DNA from: Portulaca oleracea | Lineage: Eukaryota; Streptophyta; Magnoliopsida; Caryophyllales; Portulacaceae | Assembly: GCA_029582165.1 (NCBI GenBank) | Contig: CM055869.1 | Span: 59,219,518-59,283,517 of the forward strand | Length of the DNA stretch: 64,000 nucleotides | Direction of reading: 5' to 3' | In this document: one piece after another, positions 18,782 to 32,300 of the stretch | Layout of the letters: every line of letters begins with the position of its first letter | Numbering within the stretch: the first letter of the stretch is position 1 | Position numbers and translations under genes: made by a program | The notes under the pieces: generated by a model | The model's database searches: none | What the model was told of the DNA's origin: nothing | The model's input: the letters and a program-made list of their open reading frames with translations, nothing else

Positions 18782-19645
18782 ATTAATGATTGAAGCATTG
18801 AGTTGGTGGGTCAAGGGTAAATGGGGGTGGGCTTCGATGTCATCAATGAATCAGAATGATGATTAATATGTTTTATTTGGAAGGAAAAATAATAAAATAA
18901 AATAAAATGGATTAATTAGAAATGATGATTTGCATCAACAAAAAATTGAGATGATAAACATTTCTGATTATAAGGCGACTAATATGTGAGTCAAATTTTG
19001 AAATTTTCAATTATTGAATTTTGGGAAATTCTATTTGGTAGGTTTCAACTTTTGTCAATTTCAAATTATCAACCACTTTTTAAATTATTTCAAGTGATAA
19101 GCTTATTTTGAAAATTATTCCAAATGGTAGGCTTCTTTTGAAAATTTTAAAAATTATTCCAAGTTTTCAAGCACTTTAAAAACTATTAGTAGTTGTCAAA
19201 CGCTTTAGATATTATTCCAAGTGAGTTGGTTGTGAGATTGATAGTTTTTAAAGTACTGGAAAACTTGAAATAATTTTTAAAATTTTCAAAAGAAGCCTAC
19301 CATTTGGAATAATTTTCAAAATAAGCTTATCACTTGAAATAATTTAAAAAGTGGTTGATAATTTGAAATTGACAAAAGTTGAAACCTACCAAATAGAATT
19401 TCCCAAAATTCAATAATTGAAAATTTCAAAATTTGACTCACATATTAGTCGCCTTATAATCAGAAATGTTTATCATCTCAATTTTTTGTTGATGCAAATC
19501 ATCATTTCTAATTAATCCATTTTATTTTATTTTATTATTTTTCCTTCCAAATAAAACATATTAATCATCATTCTGATTCATTGATGACATCGAAGCCCAC
19601 CCCCATTTACCCTTGACCCACCAACTCAATGCTTCAATCATTAAT
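18782..19645. repeat. 864-bp near-perfect inverted repeat (405-bp arms, 54-bp loop)
   Basis: The left arm 18782-19186 is the reverse complement of the right arm 19241-19645. The same symmetry sum (38427) holds at the outer and inner ends, so there is no net indel. Comparing the arms by eye I find three mismatches, all within about 35 bp of the loop (near 19158-19173), and none in the outer 370 bp. The loop is 19187-19240. The arms include AATGGGGGTGGGCTTCGATG (left) and its complement (right). A transcript through it would fold into a very long hairpin. It lies 1.5 kb upstream of the malic enzyme start and 4.1 kb past the RDR stop. No terminal target duplication or coding ORF was seen. Origin could be a foldback MITE, a recent inverted duplication or an assembly artefact. 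Confidence 0.95.
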
Positions 19646-19647
19646 TC

Positions 19648-19786
19648 ATTTGGAATAACTTTCAAAATAAGTCTACCACTTTTGAATATTTTCAATAGTA
19701 GTTGACAATTTGGAATCGGTAAAAGTTGAACCCTTACCAAATAGAATTTCCCTAGATTTTTCAACCATTGAATTTTCACCATATGC
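19648..19786. repeat. Third, degenerate copy of the hairpin-arm repeat
   Basis: Starting just past the right arm, the text TTGGAATAACTTTCAAAATAAG...TTACCAAATAGAATTTCCC resembles, in the same orientation, the inner part of the right arm at about 19297-19430. It is clearly diverged from that part. It shows that the hairpin is built from a repeat family and not only from unique DNA. Confidence 0.7.
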
Positions 19787-20016
19787 AACAACATGTTGCT
19801 GTAATTTGTAAATTTGTAAGTCTTTTGGCTTTCAATAATCGAAAAAAAAACGATTATATTGCATGAAATGGTGTCGGTGAAAATTCATACTCAAGTTACA
19901 TTTAAATATGGAACTTATTATATGAGCAAGAGTTTTTTGTGAGCATATGAATATAGTTGGATTTTTGGCAGACATCAAGTATTATTTTTGTGGACATCAA
20001 TTATGAAAAACGGACA

Positions 20017-20268
20017 TTAAATTGTTTTAATTGTCATAATTTTGACTTTTACGGTCTTCAACATCATTATTTGATTGATAATTTTTTGCATAATATGTTA
20101 TCAACAATTGCAATATTATACATTTATAATAATATTTTTTCGTGACAAATCTAACGGTGATAATTTTATATAGCAAATCATTGCACATATTGAGAAATTT
20201 ATAGTCAAAATTTTTGAAATTTGACTACATAATTTTCAAAGATAAGAATTAATATAGAACGAATGGAG
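20017..20268. mobile_element. Stowaway-like MITE, left end worn
   Basis: The body matches the family (TTGATTGATAATTTTTTGCA, CAATTGCAATATTATAC, ATTGAGAAATTTATAGTC) and ends GAACGAATGGAG before TA. The left terminus is not recognisable, so the start is approximate. Confidence 0.6.
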
Positions 20269-21144
20269 TATGAAATTAGCATATTAATAATTCAGTAAGA
20301 GAGCATTTGGTAAGAATTTTAGAAAACATTTTCCCTGGAAAAATTTCCCATGGGAAGTTTTCCATAGGAAATATTTCTCCGGGAAAAATTTCCTTTAACA
20401 GACCCCAAGGGAAATTATCCCTAGGAAAATATAGGATATTGTGGGTCTACCACAAAATTTGTTCAAGGTCAACCTACCTTCAAATATAGGGAAAATAAAT
20501 CAACTCGAAAAATTGACCATCGTCCGGAGTTTTTGACCAACCAAACCCACCCTAATCAATGAAAGGAGGGAGTATTATGATTATGCCTGACCCGACCTGT
20601 AATCTGACCCGACCCGAAATCGACTAAATCCCCCCCGAAAGTTTAAGGTTATCCCAGAATTTCAAACCTTAAAACAAAATAAACCCAAAATCGACCCCAA
20701 AACTGACTTATCCGTCCGAACTGACAAGTCTAGTAGTAGAGGCTGGATTAGGGGGAGAATGTACCTGGAAAATGGAGCTGCCTCCAGTAGGAACAGACAT
20801 TGAGGTCGTCATCATCCCTCACCAAACTCCGCGTCCCCAGAATAGTCAGATTAATACGAACACATATTAATACGTCACTTTCATTAGAGAATCCAACCGA
20901 CGTCGTTTCTTTCCTAATTAAGGGGAGAATTCTTGACTTCCACTCCTAGTGTGGGGTACTACCAGTGTTTATGCCTTGCCTACTCTTTCAGTCAATAGTT
21001 CTAACTTTAACATCTTAATTATTAGTATAGTTTAATAGGGTAATTGAAAAGAGGGATTATGCATGAAACTTCCAGCTATTGATTAATCAAAGATAAGGTC
21101 ACGAGGGGGATAAAGTATGTTGCCACTCTTTATTTAAATAAATA

Positions 21145-21383
21145 CTTCATCCGTTCCATATTAATTGTCGTTTTAGAAATTATATAGTTAAATTTCAAAA
21201 AATTTGACTATAAATTTTTCAATATATACAATGAGTTGCGATATAAAATGATCATCAATAGATTCATAATGAAAAATACTATTATAAAAGTATAATATTG
21301 TAAATAATATATTATATAAGAAATTATCAATCAAAAAATGTCATTGGAGACCGTTGATAGTCAATTAATATGAAACGGAGGGA
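21145..21383. mobile_element. Stowaway-like MITE
   Basis: Starts CTTCATCCGTTCCATATTAATTG after TA and ends CAATTAATATGAAACGGAGGG. Ends are complementary and the internal text matches the family. It lies between the hairpin and the RDR 3' end. Confidence 0.75.
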
Positions 21384-23793
21384 AAAGTTGTTTAAATTTG
21401 CTATAGGTTGTCTTTGGATGATCTAATTTTAATATGAGAATTACCGGTGTGCTCGTTAGGGAAAGAAAAATCATTTTTTAGAAAATGATTTTTTTCATTT
21501 TTCGACATTTGATGGTCAAATAATGGAGAAAATCATTTTCGGAGAGAATCATTCTTTCCTTTTTTTAACTATTCACTTCTCGTGGCCCAAGTATCTCTCG
21601 TTCGCACATATTTCTATTGAAAATAATTTATTTCATGTCTGGTTCTTTTTCTCTCATTTAACTACTCTTTCTTTCTTTTTCTTTCTCATCCAACCCAATG
21701 GAAATAAATGAAAATAATTTTCCTAAAAATTATTTTACCAAAAAAAAAAAATTTTCTCTTACCTTCTATGCTAAATTTTTAACTTTTAGTACGGGGAAGG
21801 AGGACAAATGCAATCAGACATTACTTGTTTGAAAATTTGACATAGTAATGTCTTTTCACAAAAACCGAAAAGAAAAAGCTTGTGAAATTTCCGCATATGT
21901 TGGATGCCCTAACTTTACAATTACATATACAAAATTTAAACCAAAGTTTTAGTGTAAATAATGGTTCGCCTCACGCCAATAAATTATTTGCTCATTTGAT
22001 ATCTCAATTGTATTGTGATATACCCCAAAGTTGTAAAATCGATTCCTAGGAGCAATATATGCTACTCTCCTTTATGAAAGTAAAACGCATGTGCAATAAC
22101 AAACCTGTAGGTCAGGTATATCTTTCTTCAATGGACTGGCTGGTCCACTCAACTCTCTCTAACATAGTGTCAATTATTCATGCTCCTTTGCACTAGCGGG
22201 TATGAGGCTACGCCAAGGGTGACTACGATCATCGGTAACACGAAAAAAAAATAATTTAGTATAATTTGGGAAAAAATTTATGAATTTTTTGTACATCAAA
22301 TAAATATAATTGTGTACTTACCACTCCTATTCTCATAATTAGAAGACCTAGATTTACCATTGTCATTTGTTTTTTTAATAGGACATGCTCCTACTTATGG
22401 ATAACTTCCGATATCTTCAACTTCATAATATCTTCATAATTGAGATTGAGACCATTCCAATTTGTCATGCTATTACAACTTACACATTTTGAGGTAGCAA
22501 GTTGTGTAGATTTATAGGTATCAAGTTGTTATGCTATTACAACTTACAAGAGCAAAGACAAAAACGTTTCCAATTTTTCATACAAGTGACCCCACCTTAT
22601 CTTCTCTTCTTTCTTCTGCTGTCACTTCCCTGGAGAAATGTTGACTCATTCTTCATTGAGAGCAAAAAAAAAGAGATAGAGGTGAAGCCTACTATCACTC
22701 CTGAAATGGAACTTCTTTGCTATTGCTCTAAACCACATAGTGTTAAAGTTTAAAAATTATTATTAGACTTTCAACTATTAGCTTAAGTATTGATTAAGAT
22801 GATTCCACATAGTATCAGGCTAGATTGAGCTGAAGTACTCAGGCTGAGGGAGTATGTTAAAGTTCAAAAATCATCATTAGACCTTCAGCTATCAACTTAA
22901 GCTTTTGATTAAGATAGTTCAATACATGCATCCCATAACATAACATTTTATATGTAGTAACAAACAATTTAAACTAGCATGTATGAAAAATCAACAAACC
23001 ATACTACATTGTCAAACACATCAACTAATTGTCAAAAAACTATCCAACTAGAAAACCTAGTATTGAGCATGTATGGTCATCGATTTTTCGTCCGAACTAT
23101 GACATTGACCGACTTTTTCAAGTTCCGTACACCATTTTTTTTCCATTTTTGTCATCTAGACCTAAGTTTAGGCTCAACTGAATTTATCCGACCTGAAGTA
23201 AACCAGACATCAACTTTTCATCCTATGTCCAATTCGTCTAAACTCAAAATGACCCGGACCTGGATTATTGACAACCAAAGGCGGCGGCGGGGGTGGACTA
23301 ACTAGTAATTGCACGGTGCAACTCGTGCATCAATTGAGCAAAACACAAAATTACATTTACAGTTGCAGGTGTAACTGCCTACAACTGTATGTAGCCTTTC
23401 TAGCTAGCTCCATACAAATATTGAGTTAGGCTGTGCAAAAATGCAGGTACTAGGTAACTCACACGCATTGGCGGATCCGGGGCTAAGTCAAGGGTGGCCA
23501 CGGCCACCAGTAACACGAAAAAAAAATAATAATGCAGTATAATTTGGGAGAGATATTATGAATTTTAAGTATATTAGATGAATATAATAGATTAATAGTG
23601 TATTGGTCACCCCTAATCAGGAAATCTAGATCCACCATTGATTATGCACATACCCCCCTACCCCCAGAGTCTCCCATATATACTTCAGACTGCTTCAGCT
23701 CCTACCTGCTACTAGGCTGCATTATTGTACAATACTACAAGAGAGCAAAATCTAACATATAAATTAGCAGATATTACCTTGCTGCCATATCTT

Positions 23794-26327
23794 CTAAGTA
23801 ACCAACTGTTTGAGCACTGATAACAAACAAGACACTGGCTTCTCGTCTTGTTCGTCGACAAATGCCTTGATCAATGCAGAACCAGCAACTTTCCACACAA
23901 ATCCACAGTACCTGGCTTGCCCTTGTTTAAGTGCATAATCGTAAACAACTTTGTAAAGTGCTATTGCATCAGTTCGAAGCTCTTCCCATGGTCTGGGGCT
24001 CTTGGTAAAGTCATCGGCTTCGTATAGTATCTAAGCATAGTGAAGGATTAATGAAATAGATCGGTTTTATTTTTCATGATAATTTCTTTTTGAGAAGGAT
24101 CAAACAATAAAAATCACATAATAAGCTGATTACCTGTTTATATTTCAGTATCACATCAGCAGCCGTCTCTTTCTTGGAGTCACCCGATAATTGCATTGCC
24201 GCTGTCATGTCAGATCTGTATGTCTTGTAATGATCTTCCCATTGCCTCAACCGGTCTTCGGGAATTTCAACTGTGAAGTTGGGCAGCTTCCACACTAACA
24301 GTCGAGAAAGCAAATGAATAATGAGTGTCCAATTAGGTTTCAATCAAATGGGTTTTTGGATTAGAATGGTCACTCAACTTTGGGGCATTACATGCTGCCT
24401 AATCTGAACCAATATACATGACAATAATCGAAACTTGGGGGGGGGGGGGGGAGTGGTTGGATTTCACTAGATTTTTGAAAACTCGAATCCAATGTTAGAC
24501 TAGTGTGGGGGCTTAGTTGTTGAAACGCCCCAGTCCCTACCGGGTCGCAGACATTACCGATAACTTCTTCAAGGATTGCTGACTGACCCCACAAATCACC
24601 ACGAGTCTTTCTAGCGTGCTTCGTCTTCACTCACACATTGCCTGGAAAACTTCCCAGGAGGTCACCCATCCTGAGACTACTCGTAGCCAAGCACGCTTAA
24701 CTGAGGAGTTCTCAACCGATGAAACTTCTAAAAGAAAGGTGCATCTTGGTGATATAACTAGTGATTTCAATTCTCTTAAACCACACTTTAACCACATATC
24801 CAGGGTGTTACAGTTATACTATGCGTACTGCCAAAATCAAACAAAATCTGCCATGAGGTCACTCTGCCACCATGTTATAGTGGTAAGAACGGTACCCTAC
24901 TGAAATCCAGCACCCTCTAGAGTTCGAATTATTGCCATAAGTTTAGCTTATTCGATATATCATGAGGAAAATTGGAATCTAGTAAACCAAATTTTATGTC
25001 CATTTTGATCTAACAAACCAAACTTAACTTTTTGTTAAGGGCAAACTGTACTCAACATAATATTTTTCTTAGTGAACCTCGACCAATTTCTGGTTACCGG
25101 AAAAATGACATGAAGGTTTTTTTGCTAATTGAAATGAACCTAATTGAAATGAAAAATGTGTTGGAGGAAAGACTCGAGCAACTGTTGTCTAAAGTGACAA
25201 GAATGGGAAATGAATTACAGAGAATGAAGGATGGGAGTCAGAACTTTAAGCGTCTAGATGAAGAAAATGTGAGGCTCAGAACCAAGCTTGACAAGGAGAA
25301 AAGGAAGACGAAGTCATCTTCATTTTCCTTTTATTTTTTGCCTATAAAACACTCCACACCAGCAAAAAACCTCCATGTCATTTTTCCGGTAGCTAGAAAT
25401 TGGTGAAGGTTCACTAAGAAAAATATTATGTTAAATTCAGTTTGCCATTAACAAAAAGTTAAGTTTGGTTTGTTAGATCAAAATGGACATAAAATTTGGT
25501 TTATTAGATTCCAATTTTCCTATATCATGACCCAAAGTAAAGTTTATTCAAATCCAAACTCCCTTTCACATATACACTGTCAGTTACAATGACTGTCCAA
25601 TACAGATTGGAGTGGAGCTCAGTTGATTTGCTAGGTCCACACATAAAGAAATTTGGCACGACTTATGTAATGTGCTATGTTACTTGGACATGGGTACATG
25701 TGTCCATATTGGACACGCATAGGGGTGTCAAACTCAACTATTTTAAGAAAATTTGCATATTTTTAGTCTAATTTGAAGTGTCGAGTGTTGTATCCTTGTC
25801 CAGGTATTGAGGGTCCGACATGGGTACAACATGTAATCCAAAGAGTCGGAATAACAAAGGTAATGTGTTCACGGCATGCATCTCAAGGCCTAATCACCCA
25901 TCTTTAGGCCACAATTAGTAGTTAATCGTAATTATTTAGCCTTTCAAAGGGCGAAGGGCCCAAATTCACAAAGATACACATTCTACTATTCTAGCAAAAA
26001 GGTATAAAACGAATCTCACCTTGGATTGGATGATCCTCCAATTTTAGTTGATCTGCTTTATCAAAAATTTCTCCCAAGACTGAAGTTGATCTGTAACTGA
26101 CTGTATCTGCTCTTCCCATATAATGAGGACTTCTTGTTGGAATCAATTCAGGTGGAACTTGAACCTGCACAATTACATAATTTCAGTTTTTCATTCCTAT
26201 CAGTCAAATATGGACACAGGTTTTTGGTTGGATGTAATCAAATGACAATGTAACGTGATCAAGAAAACTACAAACTGAAAACATAGTGATTTATCATTCG
26301 ATGAATGATTATGTGTGTGTGTGTGTG

Positions 26328-26377
<50 letters not shown>

Positions 26378-29300
26378 AATGTGAATCCAATTCTAATTTC
26401 TAATTAGAATGTTTCTTACTTCGTGCATAATCAAAGCATTCAAAATCGTACTTACTCCTTCAATTTCTACCCATCCAAGGCGAGGACTTTCTCCCATATT
26501 CCAGTAATATTGTCCAAGATTGGACACATGGAACCAAACAAGCCGTAAGCATCATCAAACAGGATGAACCAGAGTTTAGAAAAAGCTTCGGATACTAAAT
26601 TGATTTTTTATCTTTTTTCTTTCTCCCCTATTTGCCTCGCAACTTTTTTGTTCATCGTATATATTGCTCTTAGTGCTCCCAGGCCACAAACGATACCGTA
26701 ATCCAGTGGCTAAAAACTAGTAATCCCCCATTTAACTCTTCCACAATCCGAGATCTTTACGCAGGGATTTGAAAACCATTATTGCTCATCCAGGATGATT
26801 GTCGTGAACTTCAAGTGCAAAACACATGGGAAAAAATCAAATAAGAACTAGGCAAACTTCAAGGTTCAAGTGACTACGTGAGAGTAAAGATCAGGACAAA
26901 GACATTGAGAGCAGTATGATATCTCGGACTAACATTCAAGCACAAGTTACTTCTGATTGAACCAGTTAGCACTCAGCACCATGAGTCTGTTTATCAGTCT
27001 GAACAAAACTGACCAATGGTGAATAACTGACCTTTAATCCCTTTTTGGGTGCATCCAGAGCATCATAATATATGTCCACCAACTTGAGCATCTTTTCTTT
27101 CAGAATATTCCTCTCGTCCATGCATTCATGTCCAAGGGTCAACAAGCGATCCATGTAACTCAGCCAGCTATCAGCTGCTACTCCTATAGAATTGCTGAAA
27201 ACCCAAGGAAATATTAGCACCTCGATACGTGTCATGGAGGACCAATCAAGGCGTCAATTCAATGCCATAGCCACATATAGATCAAGTTCACACCTTGGGT
27301 TAAACCTTGTGGCTAAAAACTGATGAAAAAGTTCGTGCTCCAATTCATCCGGCGAAAAATCATCAATCGGTTTCTTCGTGATTGCTTTTGACGAAGAGGA
27401 ATTGCACGTCCAGGGTTCACTAGGTGTGAAATATCTTAGAAGCTAGGGAAAAGAACACGGCACACATTAGAAACAAAAACATCACATTATAAAAGCATAG
27501 CACAATAGCTTTTCTTTGTGGGATTTTTCTTCACCGCATAGGGTAGGAGAGGAATGACCTTATTTTTCCAAGGTAAGGTACGAAATCCAGTAGCCACAGC
27601 AAAAAATAGTTTTAAGAGTGAGTTTGATACGACAAATAAGAATAGAGTTATGTATAGAAAGGAAAGTATTTATTGGGAACATAAGTGTAAAGATTATTTA
27701 AGGTTCACAATAGCCTGGGAGCCCTTCCTAAAAGACGGCGTTACCTGTAATTGCTCATAGATTGTCTTAATTTTCGGCTTGCAAGTGATGAAGACTAATC
27801 TTTTTATGATAGGAAAATAAATATTTAATAATACGATCAAGAGAATAGACACTTGGCAAGCATCTACAAGAAAAATAAAAATGAAATAAAAGTATGAGTT
27901 CAGATGAAGTCTTTGCAAAACACACCTTTTCCGTCAAGACTCTCACACTCATTACAGTATTTCCAACACATACTTTTTCAGAACTGATGATTTAGGGTAG
28001 AGGAAGCAGTAGTTCACCAGCGAATAAGATAATAGATCAAATTGCTAACCTCGGGATTTCTTGATATCCAGTACATGTCTCCATCATAATCACCACCAGC
28101 CATTTGGTCACCCATGGACCTAGGGCCTTTCGTAGAAAAGAATATCCCATACTTTGAGTTCCCAACAACATCCTCTATAGCCGTTTTATGGGTTGCTGTA
28201 AGAACACGTATATCACCAAAGTGGATTCCCGGATTTCTGTAAACAAGCACTTTTCCTGAAATTTGTCCATTTTCACTGCAGAAATAAATACAACACTTAA
28301 AATTAGCAGGAAGAAACAGTTCTGAACATCCGATCTGCCTGTAGAAAATTGAATCAATTACTCTCAATACCCAACTCTGCATCCAGCACCGTACGGTGAG
28401 AGTTCCAGTTACAGCCTGATCTCTAAATTGCAGATAATGTTTGTCTCATTGAACCCAGAATCAAGAATAAAATTGCCAAGTATCTTGCTTTAATGAACGA
28501 TAATCTAAGCTGAAAAACAACCCAGATGGGTAGCTCACTTGGTAATCTATTGGGATTGTATCCTAGTGGTCATAAGTTGCCCGGTTGGAGGGTTTTCCTT
28601 GTCGTTAACTTTTCAGGTAAAAGTAACTTTTTGGCTCTTCGAAAGGTTGACAAATATAGTTACTTACCTCCTTTGCTACCGTTTACATTCCATTTGACCA
28701 ATTTCTCCTATTTTATCATAAATTTTCATCTCATTTGTATCAATTTTCTACCGTTCTTGCCGATCCAGACTTATAGTCGACATCGTCTATATCTTAGCTT
28801 CCTCATTCCCAGACAGTGAATTGCCCCACTAGGTTACCCAGCATAGGCCAGTGGAATGAGATCAACTAAGCCATAACCAATACTATTGCATAGAAAATTC
28901 CACAAACCGTTGCCTCCCTCTTCCAACTTATCTGGAGCATTTAGCACTATCATACAAATAGGGGAAAACAAAAATCAACTAATATTATCATAATCAGCCA
29001 TACTAGCTAGCACAGCTGGTATCAACTTCTGCACGCTAGAGATTTTGGTCTCAATTCCAACAGCACAAACCTTTGATCTGCCCTATACACAAAACTGGAA
29101 GTGTCAGAATAAATGACATGTGACACTGTAAAAAGTTTGAGGATGAATACACAAGGCACATAAGCTCGGATGAAACAACAACAACAACAACAACAACAAG
29201 CCCCAATATAATCTCGCTGACACAAGCTTTGAGGAGATCCAGATGTACGTAGTCTTTCCCCATGCATGGGAGTGAAGCTGATTCCAATGGACCCAAAAAA

Positions 29301-32300
29301 AAAAAAAAAAAAAACCCTTTTGAAACCCAAAAAAACAAAACCATTTCAGAAACAAAATGATCAACCACTTGGGAAACCATGGAATTGGAAGCTGAGATCC
29401 TATCTTATATGAAACCCAGGACATTACCTGTGCAATTTCAAAATCATCTAAAGGGGTGTTTTAGGTTGGATCAAGGATGATAATGTGTTAAGCACAACAC
29501 TAGATCAAACCATCCTTGTATGTTAAAGTTTGAAGAGAATTGGAGATGAAGAATCAAATGACCTTGGCTAACTTTTCTTTTCTCTTTTTTTTTTCCCTTT
29601 TTGTGCATCTGGAAGGAGTTTTTGTTTGGGAGGAGGGAGGAGGGTAGTTTCAAAGCTTAAATTATCCTCTATATGGCACTTGTCATTTTCTTTGCCACAT
29701 ATCTCCAAGAACAATGAAGTCACCCTCTGGAGGATGAAAATGCTAACGGGTTGACTACGGTCCGAATTTTAGAAACTTATATGCTAGGTCTAATCATTTG
29801 TTAGGGTCAACATGGACTAGATAGACTATAGACAGCATGAAGTTATACTAGGTCTCAAGGTGGCTTGATTTCTTGACAACATTATGCTAAAATAATTATC
29901 TGGCAAAGAAAGAAGTCTCTTAGAACAATTGTAGTCACATACAAAGTGAGATGACTGATAAAGAATCGCAACATGTGCCTGAGGTCCTGACTGAAGTATC
30001 AGTTAATTCTTACATGCAATTAGGTTATTAATTATAATTTTAAAAGCGTATGGTTGAGCTGAGATTATGATCATCAGATATTCCACTGTGGGGTGGGGTA
30101 GAAGGTGGTTGCAAATCATGGGGACTCCAGCAGACCAGTCAAAATTCAGATGAAATAATAAGAAATGACATACTGAATAATGCAAACTTCATCCTCTTCT
30201 AGACAGCCAATAGGATCAGCCGTTCCCATAAGATAGAAGCTCTCCTTGATGGGAAGCCTTCCTTCCTTGAGGCTCTTCTTTTCTTCATTTCCAAGAAAAA
30301 GTAGTCGCAATTGAATGTAGGGTTCTTCAAGCGGAATTCCAGACAAAAGCATCCTAGCAACAGTAAAATCATCATCCATGTCACCGTGGAAAAGAGCAAC
30401 TGCATATAAAAGGAAAACCAAAACAGATTAGCAAATAACCCAGAAAGTAGTTAGTTACTTGGTTCCTAGGAAACATCTAAACATCAAAATGAAACCTACC
30501 TCGAAGAGCTCCACGCAAGTTAAAAACCATGTTTTCAGCATCAGCAATTGCTTCATCTAAAATATCTGTAAAGAAGCTTCTTGGAACACCTCCAAAATGC
30601 AAAAGTGCAATCAAGTATCTTGAAAAATGTGGCTTCTTCGGTCGGTTGCTGGAGTACACCAATCATGGTTTTAAACAAAGCCATTAAATCGGAAAATAAG
30701 AAGGCAAAAGAGGCAGTGGTGCAATACATGAGATGCAGGCCTGGACACAGCAAACTTATCAAAGGCATAATCTATACCGAAGATAGAGGCACATATGTTG
30801 ATAAATAACTTAGCTGCTATTTAAAACAACAACAATCCCTAGTTCAGTCCTGCTAACACAAGGTCTGACAAAGAAATACTGGATTCCAAATTCATACAAA
30901 GACTCTAGAAAATATCCCAAGGATTCCAAATTCATACAAAACTCTAGAACAGATTCCAATAAAGTATTGAGCATCTCATCTTTGCTACAGGCAACTGGAG
31001 CTACATCAATATTTAATGATAAGAACCACGAATGGTTAAACTTTCAAGTAATAAGTAATTCTAATTTCTAAGGAAAGTTCCTAGATCAATTGTTAAACCT
31101 GCTCACAAGCTAGCATCGCTAGCTAGAAAATGTCGACTGGTTTAATCTCTACGTTTTTGTTTTCACCTAACTTATGCCAATGCCAAAGAAAACGAAAGAA
31201 AGAAAGGAAGTGACAACTGACAAGCCAACAAGATCCCATAAGAACTATCTTCTAGGCATTTGAGTTAAAAGGATTAGACAGTCTGGTGAAGAGGCAGAAC
31301 TACACATACCTGGTTGACACAATCTCAAATGAATTCACAGTTGGAGTCTCCGAAAGTTTAGGATCTGTATCGACCTTTACCATAGAAGAAGGTCGGATCT
31401 GAATCGTCTTCTCAGGAAGCTAACACAGGAAATATCATGAACAATAAATGATTACTAATGGCCAATGTAATATAAGCATGAACTGATACTTATGGCCAAT
31501 GCAAAAATGGCAACATCCATTCACCAAGCCAAAAGGTAAAGCTCACAACGCCATTATGGCTCATTCGTACAAATATAAGGGTTACCTACACGTCTATACA
31601 CAAGTAGATATAATGGTCATGAGTTTAATATACAAGCGAAAAAGCATCAGTCCTGCAATAGGCACTGAGTTTAAAGCTATTAAGGAGTAAATCTGTCTCC
31701 TATGGTCTCGAGGATAACGATAATATAGAACTAAGAAATATACTTCTAGAAGACCTTCTGAATTCTTTCCGAAGATCACTGCATGTTTCTAAATGAGATC
31801 CAAAAGTAGAACTCAAACAACCCCAATAACCTCCATTACTCCATGCATCCACTGTTGCATCAATTCTGAGGCCCTCAACTACGACTTCAAACTTTTATAC
31901 ACATAGAAGTGAAGACTCCATATATACTAGAACCTTCTTACCCGACCATGCAGCAAAAACTCAGCTTTAGAGCAAGACTTTGTACACTACTTTTCCACAT
32001 TGAGTGTGTTACAAACATGTTAATGTCATCTAGACTCAGCCATACCCATGTCAAAGTGTCAACAGCCTGAGAAGAGAGCCATGTCAGACTTGGCTTTTTT
32101 TTCCTTCTAGAATCTTTTTTGTGCATTTTTGGTCGAAAATGGAGTGTCAGAGTGTCCCTATCCATGTCCAAGTCTCCGGTGTCATGACATGGGTACGTGG
32201 GGCATAGTGAAGAGTCCAGGTCCAAAGGGCAAGACAGGGGGATTGAGGCTGCAAGCAAAGTACAACCACCACCCACACACCCCCCCCCCCCCCCCCAAAT

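Noticed and set aside
24641..24715. A 5S rRNA gene
   Set aside because: Only the 3' half of 5S is present and it lies inside a TG...CA element, as expected for a Cassandra LTR.
25032..25406. A 124-codon independent gene
   Set aside because: The frame runs through both TIRs of the MULE, so only the internal part can be coding-derived.
29022..29424. Three overlapping Phe/Val/Cys-rich ORFs
   Set aside because: They arise from poly-A and (CAA)n tracts next to a SINE-like remnant in an RDR intron.
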